Under the pieces are notes generated by a model. It had not been told where the DNA came from and searched no databases. It saw only the letters and a program-made list of their open reading frames with translations. A program made the position numbers and the translations under genes. Positions 21,669-32,180 of a stretch of DNA of 64,000 nt are shown here, one piece after another. Each line of letters opens with the position of its first letter. The first letter of the stretch is position 1. The stretch is from Lycorma delicatula (taxonomy: Eukaryota; Arthropoda; Insecta; Hemiptera; Fulgoridae): contig NC_134455.1 of assembly GCF_047948215.1 (NCBI RefSeq), forward strand, positions 72,751,689-72,815,688, read 5' to 3'.

Positions 21669-21719
21669 CTAAATATATCAGGATCCATTAGTGTACTTGT
21701 CATCATTCTATTAGCTGAT

Positions 21720-22305
21720 CTCCTTATTACCGGTTTTACTTGATTATTTGTCAATCTAGGATTGATACGTGATGGTAATGTTCTGAAATGGTGATCTCTG
21801 ATGATGATAGAGACTGCTCTATGATCACTTCCAGTTTCTTCGTTGATTACAGAACATTCAACTGTGCCTAGATGAATTCTTCCGTCGATTATCGCTAAGT
21901 CTATAGTAGATTCGTGTCCCCTGGCACTAAAAGTGGTGTTCCGTCATTTGTACTTACAAAGCCCGTGGTCGCCAGGAGTTCCTCAAGGATTCTACCTCTT
22001 GCGTTAGAGGATTCTGGGCCTGCTAACATGGTTTTGCAATTAAAATCCCCTAGGATTAGCACCCGCTTACGGGACTGTGTGATGACCCGTTGTAAACAGA
22101 ACATTCTAGATTGGAAATCCTCTATTGTTATGTTTGGGCTAATATATACCCCGACTATCATCAGTTCGACCAGCTTGACAGCTATAATGCCCTCATCACG
22201 TGACTGAAAACTATAATCTTTGTTACCAGTTGTTGTTGTTTTGAAACACCCTGTTCTGCCTTTTTTATTATGGGTCGTAATGATGCACCCAAGATTCGTT
22301 TACCC
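21720..22305 (-). pseudogene. R1-type LINE endonuclease domain, C-terminal half
   Basis: The segment IIAVKLVELMIVGVYISPNI (about 22140-22199), VLILGDFNCKTMLAG (about 22020-22065) and, after a shift near 21925, STIDLAIIDGRI and SDHRAVSIII (about 21800-21830) are the signature blocks of exonuclease/endonuclease/phosphatase-fold LINE endonucleases. GDFN and SDH hold catalytic residues. The first half, including the metal-binding Glu block, is absent, so the copy was truncated during insertion at about 22305. Confidence 0.87.
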
Positions 22306-22310
22306 TCATA

Positions 22311-23118
22311 ATACTTAAAAGAAAGTCATCTCGCTTCGACTCATAACGTTTCGCAGCATTCTATTCGTTGTTATTAATTTTATTTTGTTGGTTTGCGTAG
22401 TACCCTCTGTGAACAGATTTTATAGTTGGAAAATAATGCGTTCTACTCATTCTTTTGATATGCCTGTCTGGCTGGCGAAGCGACGGATGTTTTGAATTGA
22501 TTCATCCTTCTCCTTTTGGAGCTTTTCATCATTCACAGAAACTGTTCACGTCAGTGAGAGGTTTCACTTTAATAATCGTTTTACCAGCTTCTGACGCAAA
22601 AAACTTTATTGCTCACCTATTCGTAATACTTTTATTCACGGTTTTATCACCACAAACGGCTTTTAGACGACAATGAATGTCACTAGTGTCAGTTTTTCCG
22701 CCGTTAAAAGTTTTTCACCAATTGACATAGCAGGCGTATTTTTCTCCATATAAATGACAAATGACGGAAAATGAGAGGGCGCTGGTCAACAAGCTTTGGA
22801 ATATTAGTAGTAGGGGAATAAAACTTCAAGATGGCAGCACCTATCGTTTTGTGAGAAATTTTTTTATCCCGTTACATTCTAGTGTGCATTACATTTCAGC
22901 CGCCTCTCGTATTGTTTTTGATTTGCTAATAAATATACACAAAAAAATTTTTCATTAATTCCAGTATCTTTTTAAATAACAGCTCCTTAATGTCCTTTGC
23001 AAGATTTTTCAAAAATTGAGCTCTAAAAATGCCATCCTTTTTCATGATATGTAGTCTAAAAATCCAAAACCGCTGTCGAATCCGGAATGTTAAGTTTAGC
23101 AATCAAAATATGCGCGCA
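22311..23118. other. Flank of the LINE, unassigned coding-like patch
   Basis: The span 22350-22960 is less AT-rich than its surroundings, and open frames exist on the plus strand (22455-22676, 22761-22958), but none carries a domain I can name. It may be an older transposon into which the LINE inserted. A TTTTGAAACACCCTG string at 22239-22254 resembles the border motif at 50460-50474, yet it falls within apparent LINE coding sequence. Confidence 0.4.
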
Positions 23119-23122
23119 CAAC

Positions 23123-23142
23123 CACACACACACACACACACA
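23123..23142 (+). repeat. (CA)n microsatellite
   Basis: Ten CA units preceded by a GCGCGCACAAC stretch. Alternating purine-pyrimidine. Confidence 0.95.
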
Positions 23143-25049
23143 TTTATATATATTGAACTCAATAATAAACTGTTCCTTCGTTGAAAAAATAAAAGTTAGT
23201 TAGGAAAATTTGAAAAGGAATGTAATGTAATTTGTGTGAAATAAAAAACAGATTAGTAGTTTAACTTCCAAAGTTACACCAGAGGAATAGCAAAAGTTAA
23301 AAGTTCAAAAACAACTGGTGCAGCTAAAGAACTAACATCACAAATAGCAGCACTCACCAGATGTTCATCACAGAATAAATCGTTTTAAAAAAGAATAAAA
23401 TATTAAGAAATATTGAAAGTGAAAACGCAAAATTGCTATGTAAATAAGAAATCAAAGTAATATTTTTTGATATTCATTGTAAACCAGAATATCCGTAATT
23501 TAAATAAAATATTTAGAAATACGTTTATAAATATTTTTTTTTTTTTTTTAAATTATTTACTTCTGGTTTATCTAGTTTTTAAGTTTCGATTTCCTTTGCT
23601 TTTGATAATAGAATATTGTCATTAATTTTTAAACAATATTTGATAATTGTATATTTAAACTAATACTTAAATATTTTATACGTAAAATGTATATTAGTAC
23701 ATAATAAATGATAATGTATTAGTTCTATATCACTATACTCCTAGTAACTACATTATTAAGATAACCGAAAAAGAAAAAATTCTTCTCCAGAACTGCGTAA
23801 GAAGATCGACTTTTCGTTATTTTATTTTGATTTGAAAAAGAAACTGTTTAGTATATTCTAAAATATATAAAAATAGAACCCTTGATCCATAAAAAATCGT
23901 TACACGTCAAAAAAGCACTAAAATAAAACGATTCTACTCTAACCACCACGTGAATTTTACCAATAGATTTTATTTTATGTAACATCTTCATATAATAAAT
24001 TATTATAATTTGTTAGATGATAACATTAATTAAATTATCCAGTTGAGATCGTGTCGAGTTATTTAATTTTATTCGAGAAGAAATGAAAACTGATTTTTTG
24101 GTCTAGAGTGTCTCCAAGTATTTTACCCATAACTTTCTTATTTACGAACCGAATTAAGTAAATAAGGTGTCAATTTCTTTGTCATAAAACGGTTAATATT
24201 TTCTATAAATATAACATTTAAACAAACTAGCGGTTGCAAAAGATATATAAAATTAAAATGTTTATATGGCCACCATTTTGAAATTGATTGAGAAATCAGG
24301 TTCATTGTTTTTATACAAGTAAACCTGCAGGTACCAAGCAATATACGAATTTCACCTTGATACATTTAACCATTTCTGAAAAATACATTTTTATGTTAAA
24401 ATTACAAATTGGCGGATAGCAGGTAAACTAAACTTTTCCGGAGATAAGTTTATATAAGTTTTTTCTTTATTCCGATGATGGAGACTATCCCCTAAATTCT
24501 TGAAACGGTTTTTATAAACACTCTATATAGTATGTAGGCATACGTATGTATAAAATTTCATTCTTATTATGTAACTTATACTATATATAAAAAAATATAT
24601 ATCTAGTATGTAACTTATATATAAAACATGTATATTATACTAACATATAAAATTATATATATGAGGAAACCCGATTTCAAGTAAATGGTATTTTCGTACT
24701 CCTCACACCTAAAAACATAAAGAAAATTCATTTTCACCCCCGCTCACACCAAACGAACGAATTGGTAAAAAAATATCCATATATGAAAAAATGAAATTGT
24801 ACAGTGATTAACATTTTGTTTACTTGTCCAAAAGGCATTCCACTAAACAGATATTTTTAACAAAAGGGAAAAAACGAAAAAAAAAATGCTAGAAACATGG
24901 AGTACAAATGCTCATTTACGAAAAGGTAATGCTAAACCAGACATTTTTAACCTCACGGATTTACTAAAACAAATTTATCAAGCATGGGGATTTGACCATT
25001 TATTTTTAACTTTACACTCTTCAATTATCTAATTTAAAGATTTTAAAAA

Positions 25050-25050
<1 letters not shown>
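23143..25050. other. AT-rich intergenic stretch, nothing recognised
   Basis: No coding region or repeat family was identified. The short frame at 24138-24365 on the minus strand has no recognisable features. Between 24580 and 24670 the sequence is dominated by TATATA and GTAACTTATA words. Confidence 0.35.
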
Positions 25051-25080
<30 letters not shown>

Positions 25081-25132
25081 CACACACTTGTATTAAAAAA
25101 TAATAATAGTAATAATAATAATAATAATAATA
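25051..25132 (+). repeat. Compound microsatellite (CA)n then (AAT)n
   Basis: An imperfect CA run at 25051-25087 is followed after a short gap by about ten AAT/ATA units to 25132. Confidence 0.95.
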
Positions 25133-25321
25133 ACAGTGTGTTTATTTATCGCAATATTCATTATAAAATCTCGTTATTGAGTTTTCGTCCAGTGTTTTAA
25201 ATGATGGTTTCTGCCAGTTTGAGTACCATAGAGCTTAATAAATAACTTTATCAATACAACATTGAATGAAAGAGCATAAAATTAAACAAAAATATTTAAA
25301 AAACTGATAAAAATGACCAGT

Positions 25322-25528
25322 AAATCAAATTAAGACTCAACATTAAATAAATATACCCAAATCCGTGGTAGAGTGGTAGCGTCTCGACCTTTCATCCAGA
25401 GGTCCCGGATTCGAACCCCAGTTAGTTATGGCATTTTTCATATGCTACTAAATTCCATTTCCATATCCCACGCACAAGTATCAAGTTATGTGCTGGTATC
25501 AGCAAGCAAACAAAAAAAATCAAATTAA
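25322..25528 (+). mobile_element. tRNA-derived SINE family S2, copy 1
   Basis: The head near 25362 has an A-box-like GTGGTAGAGTGGTAGCGTCTCG. A classic B box GGATTCGAACCCC lies at about 25408-25420, followed by GGCATTTTTCATATGCTAC. The segment ends in an A-rich run at about 25510. A 12-base direct repeat, AAATCAAATTAA, at 25322-25333 and 25517-25528 is a candidate target duplication, although about 28 bases separate the left copy from the apparent tRNA-like start. The second family member is at 32010-32180, which shares the head and the GGCATTTTTCA stretch. Confidence 0.72.
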
Positions 25529-26203
25529 TTCAAACCAAAATAGAAATATCCTATTTGTTCTCAATTATAAACTTTAGTTACACTTTAACCACAATAGTAA
25601 TAATCACTTTGATATAAATATCTTTATAATATAACACTTTTAAAGTTAAAAAATTATAACTACCTAATTACGCGCAGGCTAACTCCAGTACAAATTCTGA
25701 AGTAGGCTCAAAATATAAAAATAAACAATAGTTAAAATTGCCTGTTACTTCGATCTGGGACTGATTATTTAGTAAAAAATTCCAGTTTAACTCTAAATAT
25801 AACGTAATAAATGTCTATCTTAGTAGTCAAAAGTAAAGAATTATTCATTTAAATTCCAAGTCGGCTTAGAAATACCACACAATTCTGTAAACAGCCTTGG
25901 TGTTTTTACTTATTTTTTCACGTAATAATTCATATCATACTCTTCAGTGTTGCATCCTGAAAAGTTACGACCAGGTTTCTCTGCCATATTTTTCGCACAG
26001 TTTAGTACAGCTTAAATCATCCGACCCTTTCTCCCACTACCACATTCATACAACTTGAAATAGAGCCTACAATTTAAAAATTTAAGTGCATTTTCTACCT
26101 GCAATTTCATTATATACTGAATCATTATGTTTAGTCCAGTTCCCAGGTAGTCTATGAAGTTTGGATTATTCCTCTGACTTCTTAATGCTTTTTAATAAAT
26201 AAA
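25529..26203. other. AT-rich stretch, nothing recognised
   Basis: Neither genes nor repeat families were identified. Confidence 0.35.
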
Positions 26204-26665
26204 AGATTGAACGGTGCAGGGCCATGGAGTTAGTGCTTTTGCTGCGGTCGACTTGGCCCGGTCACACGCAAGAGTGACCGGGTCGGGACGCGCTGATGAA
26301 GCATTAAGGACCCTCGAGGTTTGAAGGGTGGGCGCGCGAGAGTCGGGCAGGTATGCATGTGGGCATACTCGGACCTCGACTATGAGTAGGGACGGGGAGG
26401 GTAGCCCTCCTGGGGAGAGGCACCACGGCATCCAGAAGTGGAGGTCGTGTTGCTTCAACGAACAAGGAGGGACCCTGTTGGGAAAGTCCAGTGGGTGGAC
26501 TGTGCTGAAGGGTGATGGCTAGACATCGCCGCGTCGCATAAGGTTAACCGAAGCAACGTCTTCTAGGCGATTACCGGTTGGCCTTAAAAAAAATAAAAAA
26601 ATAAATAAATAAAATAAAAAAATAAAAAAAATAAAAAATAAAAAAAATAAATAAATAACAGATTG
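26204..26665 (+). mobile_element. GC-rich LINE 3' end with A-rich tail
   Basis: An abrupt GC-rich island (26210-26583) ends in an A-rich tail of AAATA and AAAAT units (26586-26658). A short direct repeat AGATTG flanks the unit at 26204-26209 and 26660-26665, a possible target duplication. This structure fits the 3' untranslated end of a non-LTR element inserted on the plus strand with extreme 5' truncation. The style (GGGAGAGGCACC, GGTTGGCCTTAAA) resembles R1-type 3' regions, but it does not match the 3' end of the LINE at 19190. Frames on either strand (26192-26458 -, 26328-26522 +) look like by-products of high GC. Confidence 0.65.
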
Positions 26666-27761
26666 CTGAATAGTCTTATAGAGGCCCAGTACACAATTAT
26701 TCATCAGTAATCTTCATTAATCATACTGACATTTAGTATAGTGTTTACCACACTCATTTTCAGTTAATCTCAAACACCATTCATTTAATGGGAAAGGAAA
26801 TATAGTTCTTTCAAAAAAAAAAAATGCCTGTCACACAACAATTACTACAAACTTGGCCCTCGTTATATCGATGTGATGGTAGAAAGACAACATAGGAATC
26901 AGAATAATTCCCAAATATTTATAAGACTTCACAACCTCTCCCAAAAATGTCCAGCTCTCATTTTTTTCAAATTACCCCCTCCTAAAAATTATTACCTTTA
27001 ATTTAACTAAATTTACTAATAAATTCTAACGATCATCTATATAATGCCACCCTAAATAAATAATTATTTTCTGGAGTATGACCAGACCTTAGTTTAAAAT
27101 ATTATGTTATCAGCGTAAAGCAGTACCTTAAACCAGCATTATTTCTCCCCTTCTAAAAATGTTTGCAAATAATTTAAATAATGAAAGTAACAAAGGGAAA
27201 TCAACCGATTTTGCTTTAACCTATTAAATATCCTATTTAATTAATCCATTAAATGTCTAGAAGCGTTCAGTTAAAACCCGAATGTCACAAATACCTATTC
27301 GTTTTTAATTTTTAAAAGTGAACATCCAAAAAATAAGATCCAATTCTACAAAAAAACCAATATTTTTTTATTATTTTCATTAATCTATTATATCTTAAAG
27401 AAGAGTGTTTATGTGTCAGTTGTCTTTTAGACAGATCTACTTTTTTATTCCGATCTTGATGAAACAGTAAGATCGCATACTAACAGTTCCAAAAAAAAAA
27501 AATTGTTATTTATTTCGTTTTTAAAAAACTACCTCCACCTTCTTTTCACTCGCTCTAATTTTGCGATTTAAGTTCACAAAATTATAGCAAGAAAATGAAA
27601 TCGATACTATAGAAATCGATAATTATTGATAAAATAACTTTCGAATAACAATTATATGTAGAAGAAGAAGAAGAATATTGGGAAAATAATTACGTTGGAA
27701 AATGAATAACACTGGACATTTTTTACTGTAACGTTTGTTTCCGTACCCTCGAAACCTATCA
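26666..27761. other. AT-rich stretch before the Helitron fragment
   Basis: No domain was recognised. A (GAA)n run of five units lies near 27659. The Helitron similarity begins abruptly at about 27762, so any 5' boundary must be close to it. Confidence 0.4.
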
Positions 27762-28397
27762 AAAGTACAACTCGTACCGATGGCTTAGCGAAAGGGCCAT
27801 TGTAGCTCTCAAATATGGCAACGTTCGATATGTTAACGATCTCATACAGAAGATAATTCCCGGCAATTCATCTATCTATTCATCCACTGATACAGTAATG
27901 GATACTGAACAAGCTGTTTATTACTTTACAGAGTTTTAAATTTTCTGGAACCCCTGGCAATACCGCCACATGAGATGACTGTAAAGAAGTATCCCCTATC
28001 AATCTATTACGTAACAACGACCCGCCAAAATTGTTCAACGGAATAAGACTCATCGTAAAGAATCTGTTGCCCAACGTAATAGGAGTCACGATCATCACGG
28101 GGAATGCCGCAGAAGAAAACGTAAATATCCCTCGCACTCCGTTGATACCCGGTGACAGAAATATGCCTTTTGATTCCAAACAATTGCAGTTTCCCATTCG
28201 GCTTCCATTTGCTACGAGTATCAACAAGGTACAAGGGGCAATCTTTTTACATGGCAGGCATTAACTTGGAAAGGACATGTTTTTTCGCACGGCCAATTAT
28301 TTGTACCTTGCTCAAGATGCAGTACGCTAAATAATTTATTTATCTGTGCTCCGGACGGACAAAGAAAAACATAGTGTACCGTCAAGCTTTACAGTAA
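27762..28397 (+). pseudogene. Helitron helicase C-terminal end (Pif1-like), broken
   Basis: The first frame reads YRWLSERAIVALKYGNVRYVNDLIQKIIPG (about 27775-27865), then SSTDTVMDTEQAVYYFTEF and a stop at 27937. After shifts it resumes as NGIRLIVKNLLPNVIGVTIITGNAAEE (28034-28114), IPRTPLIPGD (28125-28155), LQFPIRLPFATSINKVQG (28187-28240), a further shift to AGINLERTCFFARPIICTL, and ends KKNIVYRQALQ with a TAA at 28395-28397. The order matches the last helicase motifs of RepHel, the rolling-circle transposase of Helitrons. FA-x-(S/T)INK-x-QG is the motif that closes the Pif1-type core. About 200 codons remain; the Rep nuclease is absent. The copy cannot be active. Confidence 0.9.
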
Positions 28398-28554
28398 ACA
28401 CATGAGATAAAAAAAACTGCTGTCGGTATATCATTTATTAATCCCTCCTCTTATGTTAATGTTATTAATCCCTCTTATATACACCCAAGAAATACAATAT
28501 TTAAATTAATCTTTCTTACTGTACTCTGCGTAAAGTCCGGTCATCGCCGGGTAA
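28398..28554. other. Spacer between Helitron fragment and LINE fragment
   Basis: Contains the words ATTAATCCCTC and TTATTAATCCCTC in direct repetition near 28436 and 28463. I see no terminal hairpin with CTRR that would mark the Helitron end. Confidence 0.4.
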
Positions 28555-28930
28555 CCGAACTGGTAATACTATATAAGTTAAATATTAATCGTAGAACAGC
28601 CCTTCCAAATATCGGCTCGGTCCAATCGCTCACGGTTGCTTCAAAGCATACTTGTGCGCGCAGGCATTGAGATCCTCCGCCGAGTGTGAACATTGCGGAA
28701 GGGGGGATACCGCAGAACACAGCTTGTTTGAATGCGACTGGTTCTTGCAGCACAGGGAAGCATTCCTGAGAAAATTCAGTATGCTTACCCCCGATAAAAT
28801 CACGGGGATTATGTTGTAGACCGAACGGGCGTGGCATGCGGTGTCGAAAATATTGGTGACAATTATCCGTCCAAAGATGGTGAAAGGAATGAATATTTTT
28901 TTCCTAGGGGCTGTTTTCATAATTAAAGTA
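28555..28930 (+). mobile_element. R1-clade LINE fragment: C-terminal knuckle region
   Basis: Translates (with shifts) as a HGCFKAYLCAR block (about 28630-28665), then SAECEHCGRGDTAEHSLFECDWFLQHREAFLRKF (about 28679-28780), then RAWHAVSKILVTIIRPKMVKGMN (about 28822-28890). CEHC-x7-H-x4-C has the spacing of the knuckle in the LINE at 19526-20055, and the flanking HGCF...YL block is likewise shared, so both are R1-clade C-termini. Sequence identity is low, so they are different families. Only the last 110 or so codons remain, and a stop lies near 28817. Confidence 0.83.
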
Positions 28931-29311
28931 GGTCCGGCCCCAAGAAGATGTATAACATAAATAAATATTTCCTATTTTTATTCCTGTTATGGACTGTTAT
29001 TAAAATTTAGTTATTCTTCTTTACCTTTTAATATCACTATTATTTGACTTTATTTAAAACCTGTCATTCATACATATTCAAAATGGATGAAAAATTAAAT
29101 ATATAATTGATATAATTCCACTTATTTTTTGTTAACTCTATTTGAAACATGATTTCTTAATCCACGTAAAGCTTCGAGGAACATATCAGGAAGATGAAAT
29201 TAATAGATGATTAATTTTAGAATGACGAAGCTGTCATAAGTACTTTGAATTTTTTTGCTTAGTCTAGCATTTCACGTTTATTCATACTTATTTAAAATAA
29301 AAATATTGTAC

Positions 29312-29370
<59 letters not shown>

Positions 29371-30879
29371 TTGTACGAAACTTATCTCCGATGAATTGTT
29401 GAACTCTACCTGAGAGAGTACATTGAAGATTTATATTTTATATTTTTAATTTAATTCATTTTAGAAAAATAGTGTTCATATTTTTTCTTATGGATTATAT
29501 TTAAATATTTATATTACTAGTCAAAACACTGTTCCTATCCTCTTAATTCCGATATCTTTTATAGCCCATCTTTTCGATATCACATTATGTACCAGGCTAA
29601 TGATCGTTTTTACTTCTTTATTCATGTCATCCAATGAAATCCTTGCAATTTCTAAATCTTTTATTATTGTTCTATTGTTTGGTCTCATTTAATATTCTTG
29701 AACGGTTTAAACACTGAAGACCGTTTAAATACCAATAGAGAAGTATAATTTTTAATGCAATTAGTACCCTTAAACTTAAACTCTCCCTTCAGTCAACGAG
29801 TAAGTAAATTTCCTGAAAGAGCCGAGAATCCTAGGTCACTCAAACTAAATCGGCCGAAACATAACGGTAATCAATTGCTGACGCCCATATCGCCTAATAA
29901 GTTTAGGCTTATTTTTATTGCATTGAATAGAATCATATCAGATGTTTCATACAATTTTAACCTTTACACTTCTTTTTATTCAGTACATCATCATTTCATC
30001 GAATCAGATTTCGCCAGTATCAAACAGTACCTTACGTAAAACTTATAAGTCTGCAATTCTGGTATTACACTCTCCTATCGTTATCATTATACGCTGTTCT
30101 CTGCAGATTCATGTATCTACCACACCTTATAGTTAGCTTTCTATTTATTCAACGCAGCTTACAAAGTACTCGTACACCGGTTCTTCATAAGTTTCCAAAT
30201 TTGCATTTTTAAACGAAAATACAAATTTCAATTTATTCTACTTTCATAAACTTGGACTTAGCTGTATTATTATATGTAGCTCTATGCTAAACAAAAGATA
30301 TCTCACAGTTTTACCAAATGCTGCCGTTCCTAAAACCGACACAATCTTACTCATTTTGAAAATAATTCCTGTATTTATCCCCATTTACTTGACTTACAAA
30401 AACAAAACATAATAATTTTTTGTAAATTATAAAATGACAAAAATTCATATGATAATAATAAATCCTTAATTTTTTTCCAATATAACCAAATTACAAAATC
30501 TTGAATATGAATTATAAACGCAATCGAAACATTGAAAATATGCCATGAAGAAACAATTTACTGCGTGCAGAGGGTAAAATGTTAACTCAACATCTGAACG
30601 CAGGAGTTTAACTGTCTATAATACAATTTAATTTAAAAAATTGTAGAAATTAAATTGTTACAAAAACAAATTTAAAATTTATAAAACTTACGTGAAAAGC
30701 ATATAATGTAATGTTAAAATAAAAACACCCAAACAATAGTTAATCTAACGTTATACAACACGTAACTGCTTTTACTGCTTTAATCACATCATCCGATTGG
30801 ATCTTTATAACCTCAAAATTTTTCCTTTATATACCACCGATAACATATTTTCATTTTTCCTCCTATTGCAACAGCAAAA
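28931..30879. other. AT-rich intergenic stretch with an (AT)n run
   Basis: Holds about 25 AT units at 29315-29365. The frame at 29755-30039 has no recognised domain. No gene was identified. Confidence 0.4.
29315..29365. repeat. (AT)n microsatellite
   Basis: A pure alternating AT run of about 51 bases, self-complementary. Confidence 0.97.
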
Positions 30880-31080
30880 GTATAGCTGTAGAAGGTAAAG
30901 TACAGTAATCGGTAAAATTTCGGCATACGCGGTTTTCACCGGATCTTTACGTTTTGATACCTAAGGAACACACTTGTTCCTTAAAACCGGATGAAAATTT
31001 TCCGGATATTTGTATGTACGTGTGTGTATCTGGGTGTTGGCCTCTAAATCACCTTATATCCCCAGAACTACCTTATCCTT
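30880..31080 (+). repeat. Dispersed repeat D, copy 2
   Basis: Shares with 15165-15480 the ordered landmarks AAGTA.AGTAATCGGT, GCATACGCGGTTTTCACCGG, GATCTTTACGTTTTGATACCTAAG, AACCGGATG.AAATTTTC, and CTCTAAATCACCTTATATC. It ends earlier than copy 1. Confidence 0.82.
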
Positions 31081-31627
31081 ATACAATTGTTCCTGGTGCT
31101 CGCTCATCCGGAAGAATGAGAATGCAATGGATGTTGGATTTTGGTGTCACTTATTTATCCATTAAACTCGCTATGATGTCATTATAATGGAAAGATGACC
31201 ATAATTTGAGCCTATATTTCCCTTTCCAGGGCTACTTTATTCTGAAGTTACATGTTTTTATCCTTTTCTTGCTCTTCCTAATCTACTGATATTTCACAAA
31301 TCATTTTACTTTCTTAATCAACTTTCACCACTTTATCTTATATTCATTCAAATTATATTTTAGCCGTTTATAAAATATATTTTTTTTCGATAAGATCTGT
31401 CTTAAAGTTCATAAGTTTATTATTATTTTTTTTTGTAATAAGCCTTCATCGAAATAATTTGTTATATTTACTCCGAATCTCCTGTATGAAGACGTTTTCT
31501 CATGAGCATAGAGTTTCTTTGTAAATTTGGCTAATTTAGCAATTTTTTTACTTTATATAGATGCTTTTACTATTAAATTTTTTTGGATTTTATTTATAAG
31601 GATACACTTTTACTTTTTTTTTTTTGC
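31081..31627. other. AT-rich stretch
   Basis: No gene or repeat family was recognised. The last part may be the 3' flank of the candidate exon on the minus strand. Confidence 0.35.
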
Positions 31628-31879
31628 TCAATTTATAATTACAATCGGCTTTCCTGCGGAGCCATAAGTAAGTTTCCGTCGGATGACTCTGCTGTTATCG
31701 AGTAGATTAACTCTTACATTTGACGACATTTTTGGTGATTTTTCTTTAGTTTTAAACAATGTGTCAAGGTTTATGTCCTTAGAAGTCGATGCCAGTTCTA
31801 AAAATAAAAAAACAGTAACGACAATGACAATTAATAAATATAGTAACAAAATTTTAATTGAGTAATAACAGGTAAAAAT
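31628..31879 (-). CDS. Candidate exon of a small secreted or membrane-anchored protein
   Basis: On the minus strand an open frame runs from after a stop near 31886 to a TGA at 31628-31630. It begins with a strongly hydrophobic stretch (ILLLYLLIVIVVTVFLFLEL, about 31790-31856) that looks like a signal peptide or signal anchor. After ASTSKDINLDTLF comes a basic, soluble tail containing RKLTYGSAGKPIVIIN. No ATG precedes the hydrophobic part in frame, so the start would need an upstream exon, though I see no clear splice acceptor. An AATAAA signal lies about 35 bases past the stop (near 31593). I recognise no family. The leader-plus-tail organisation and the downstream polyadenylation signal are the only arguments for a gene; a chance frame in AT-rich DNA is quite possible. 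Confidence 0.35.
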   Translation of the reverse strand: MFTCYYSIKILLLYLLIVIVVTVFLFLELASTSKDINLDTLFKTKEKSPKMSSNVRVNLLDNSRVIRRKLTYGSAGKPIVIIN

Positions 31880-32009
31880 AATACTTCAGTATTTTTTATA
31901 ATTTTCAGAAAATTTTAGAAATTTTTATTTTTTATTACAGTATATGTTGATGTTTAAATAATTTAGTTAACTTACAACCGAAAATAAGATAAATTAATTT
32001 CTATTGAGC

Positions 32010-32180
32010 TGCCGGCCTCTGTGGAGCGAGTTGTAGCGTCTTGGCCTTTCACCCGTAGGTCCTGGGTTCGAATCTCGGTCAGGCATGGCATTTTTCACAC
32101 ACGCTGTAAAACACTCATCTCATCCTCTGCGGAAAGAATTGCTTGACTGCGGACCCGGAATTTAAACAAAAAAAAAAAGG
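32010..32180 (+). mobile_element. tRNA-derived SINE family S2, copy 2
   Basis: The head GGAGCGAGTTGTAGCGTCTTGG leads to the B box GGTTCGAATCTCGG (about 32065-32078) and then GGCATGGCATTTTTCACACACGC, matching the copy at 25362. The body continues with CATCTCATCCTCTGC and ends in an A-rich run at 32165-32178. No clear target duplication was seen. Confidence 0.78.

Larger units (their letters stand above)
19190..22310 (-). mobile_element. R1-clade non-LTR retrotransposon, 5'-truncated
   Basis: A 3.1-kb GC-richer island in AT-rich DNA. Read on the minus strand it carries, in order, the back half of an apurinic-type endonuclease, the linker WWTNEIAEQRA, a full reverse transcriptase, a C-terminal CCHC knuckle and a 3' untranslated region of about 330 bases ending near 19190. 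The order and the phrases TWTRRLIP, QILTGHGSFRQYLYRFGK and CNYCQEVDTVEH are typical of R1-clade elements as I recall them. ORF1 and the start of the endonuclease are missing. Breaks are few (small shifts near 21925, 21668, 20985 and 20048), so this is among the youngest elements here. Some R1-clade members target fixed sites. I found no convincing target duplication and no long poly(A). Confidence 0.93.

Noticed and set aside
22239..22254. A transposon terminal repeat resembling that at 50460-50474
   Set aside because: The string lies within sequence that translates in frame with the LINE endonuclease, so the match is probably chance.
26192..26522. Open frames on both strands of the GC-rich block
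   Set aside because: GC-rich DNA has few stop codons by chance; there is no domain, and the A-rich tail shows it is a retroelement 3' end.
29315..29365. A replication origin or promoter at the AT run
   Set aside because: A simple AT microsatellite; nothing around it supports a regulatory role.
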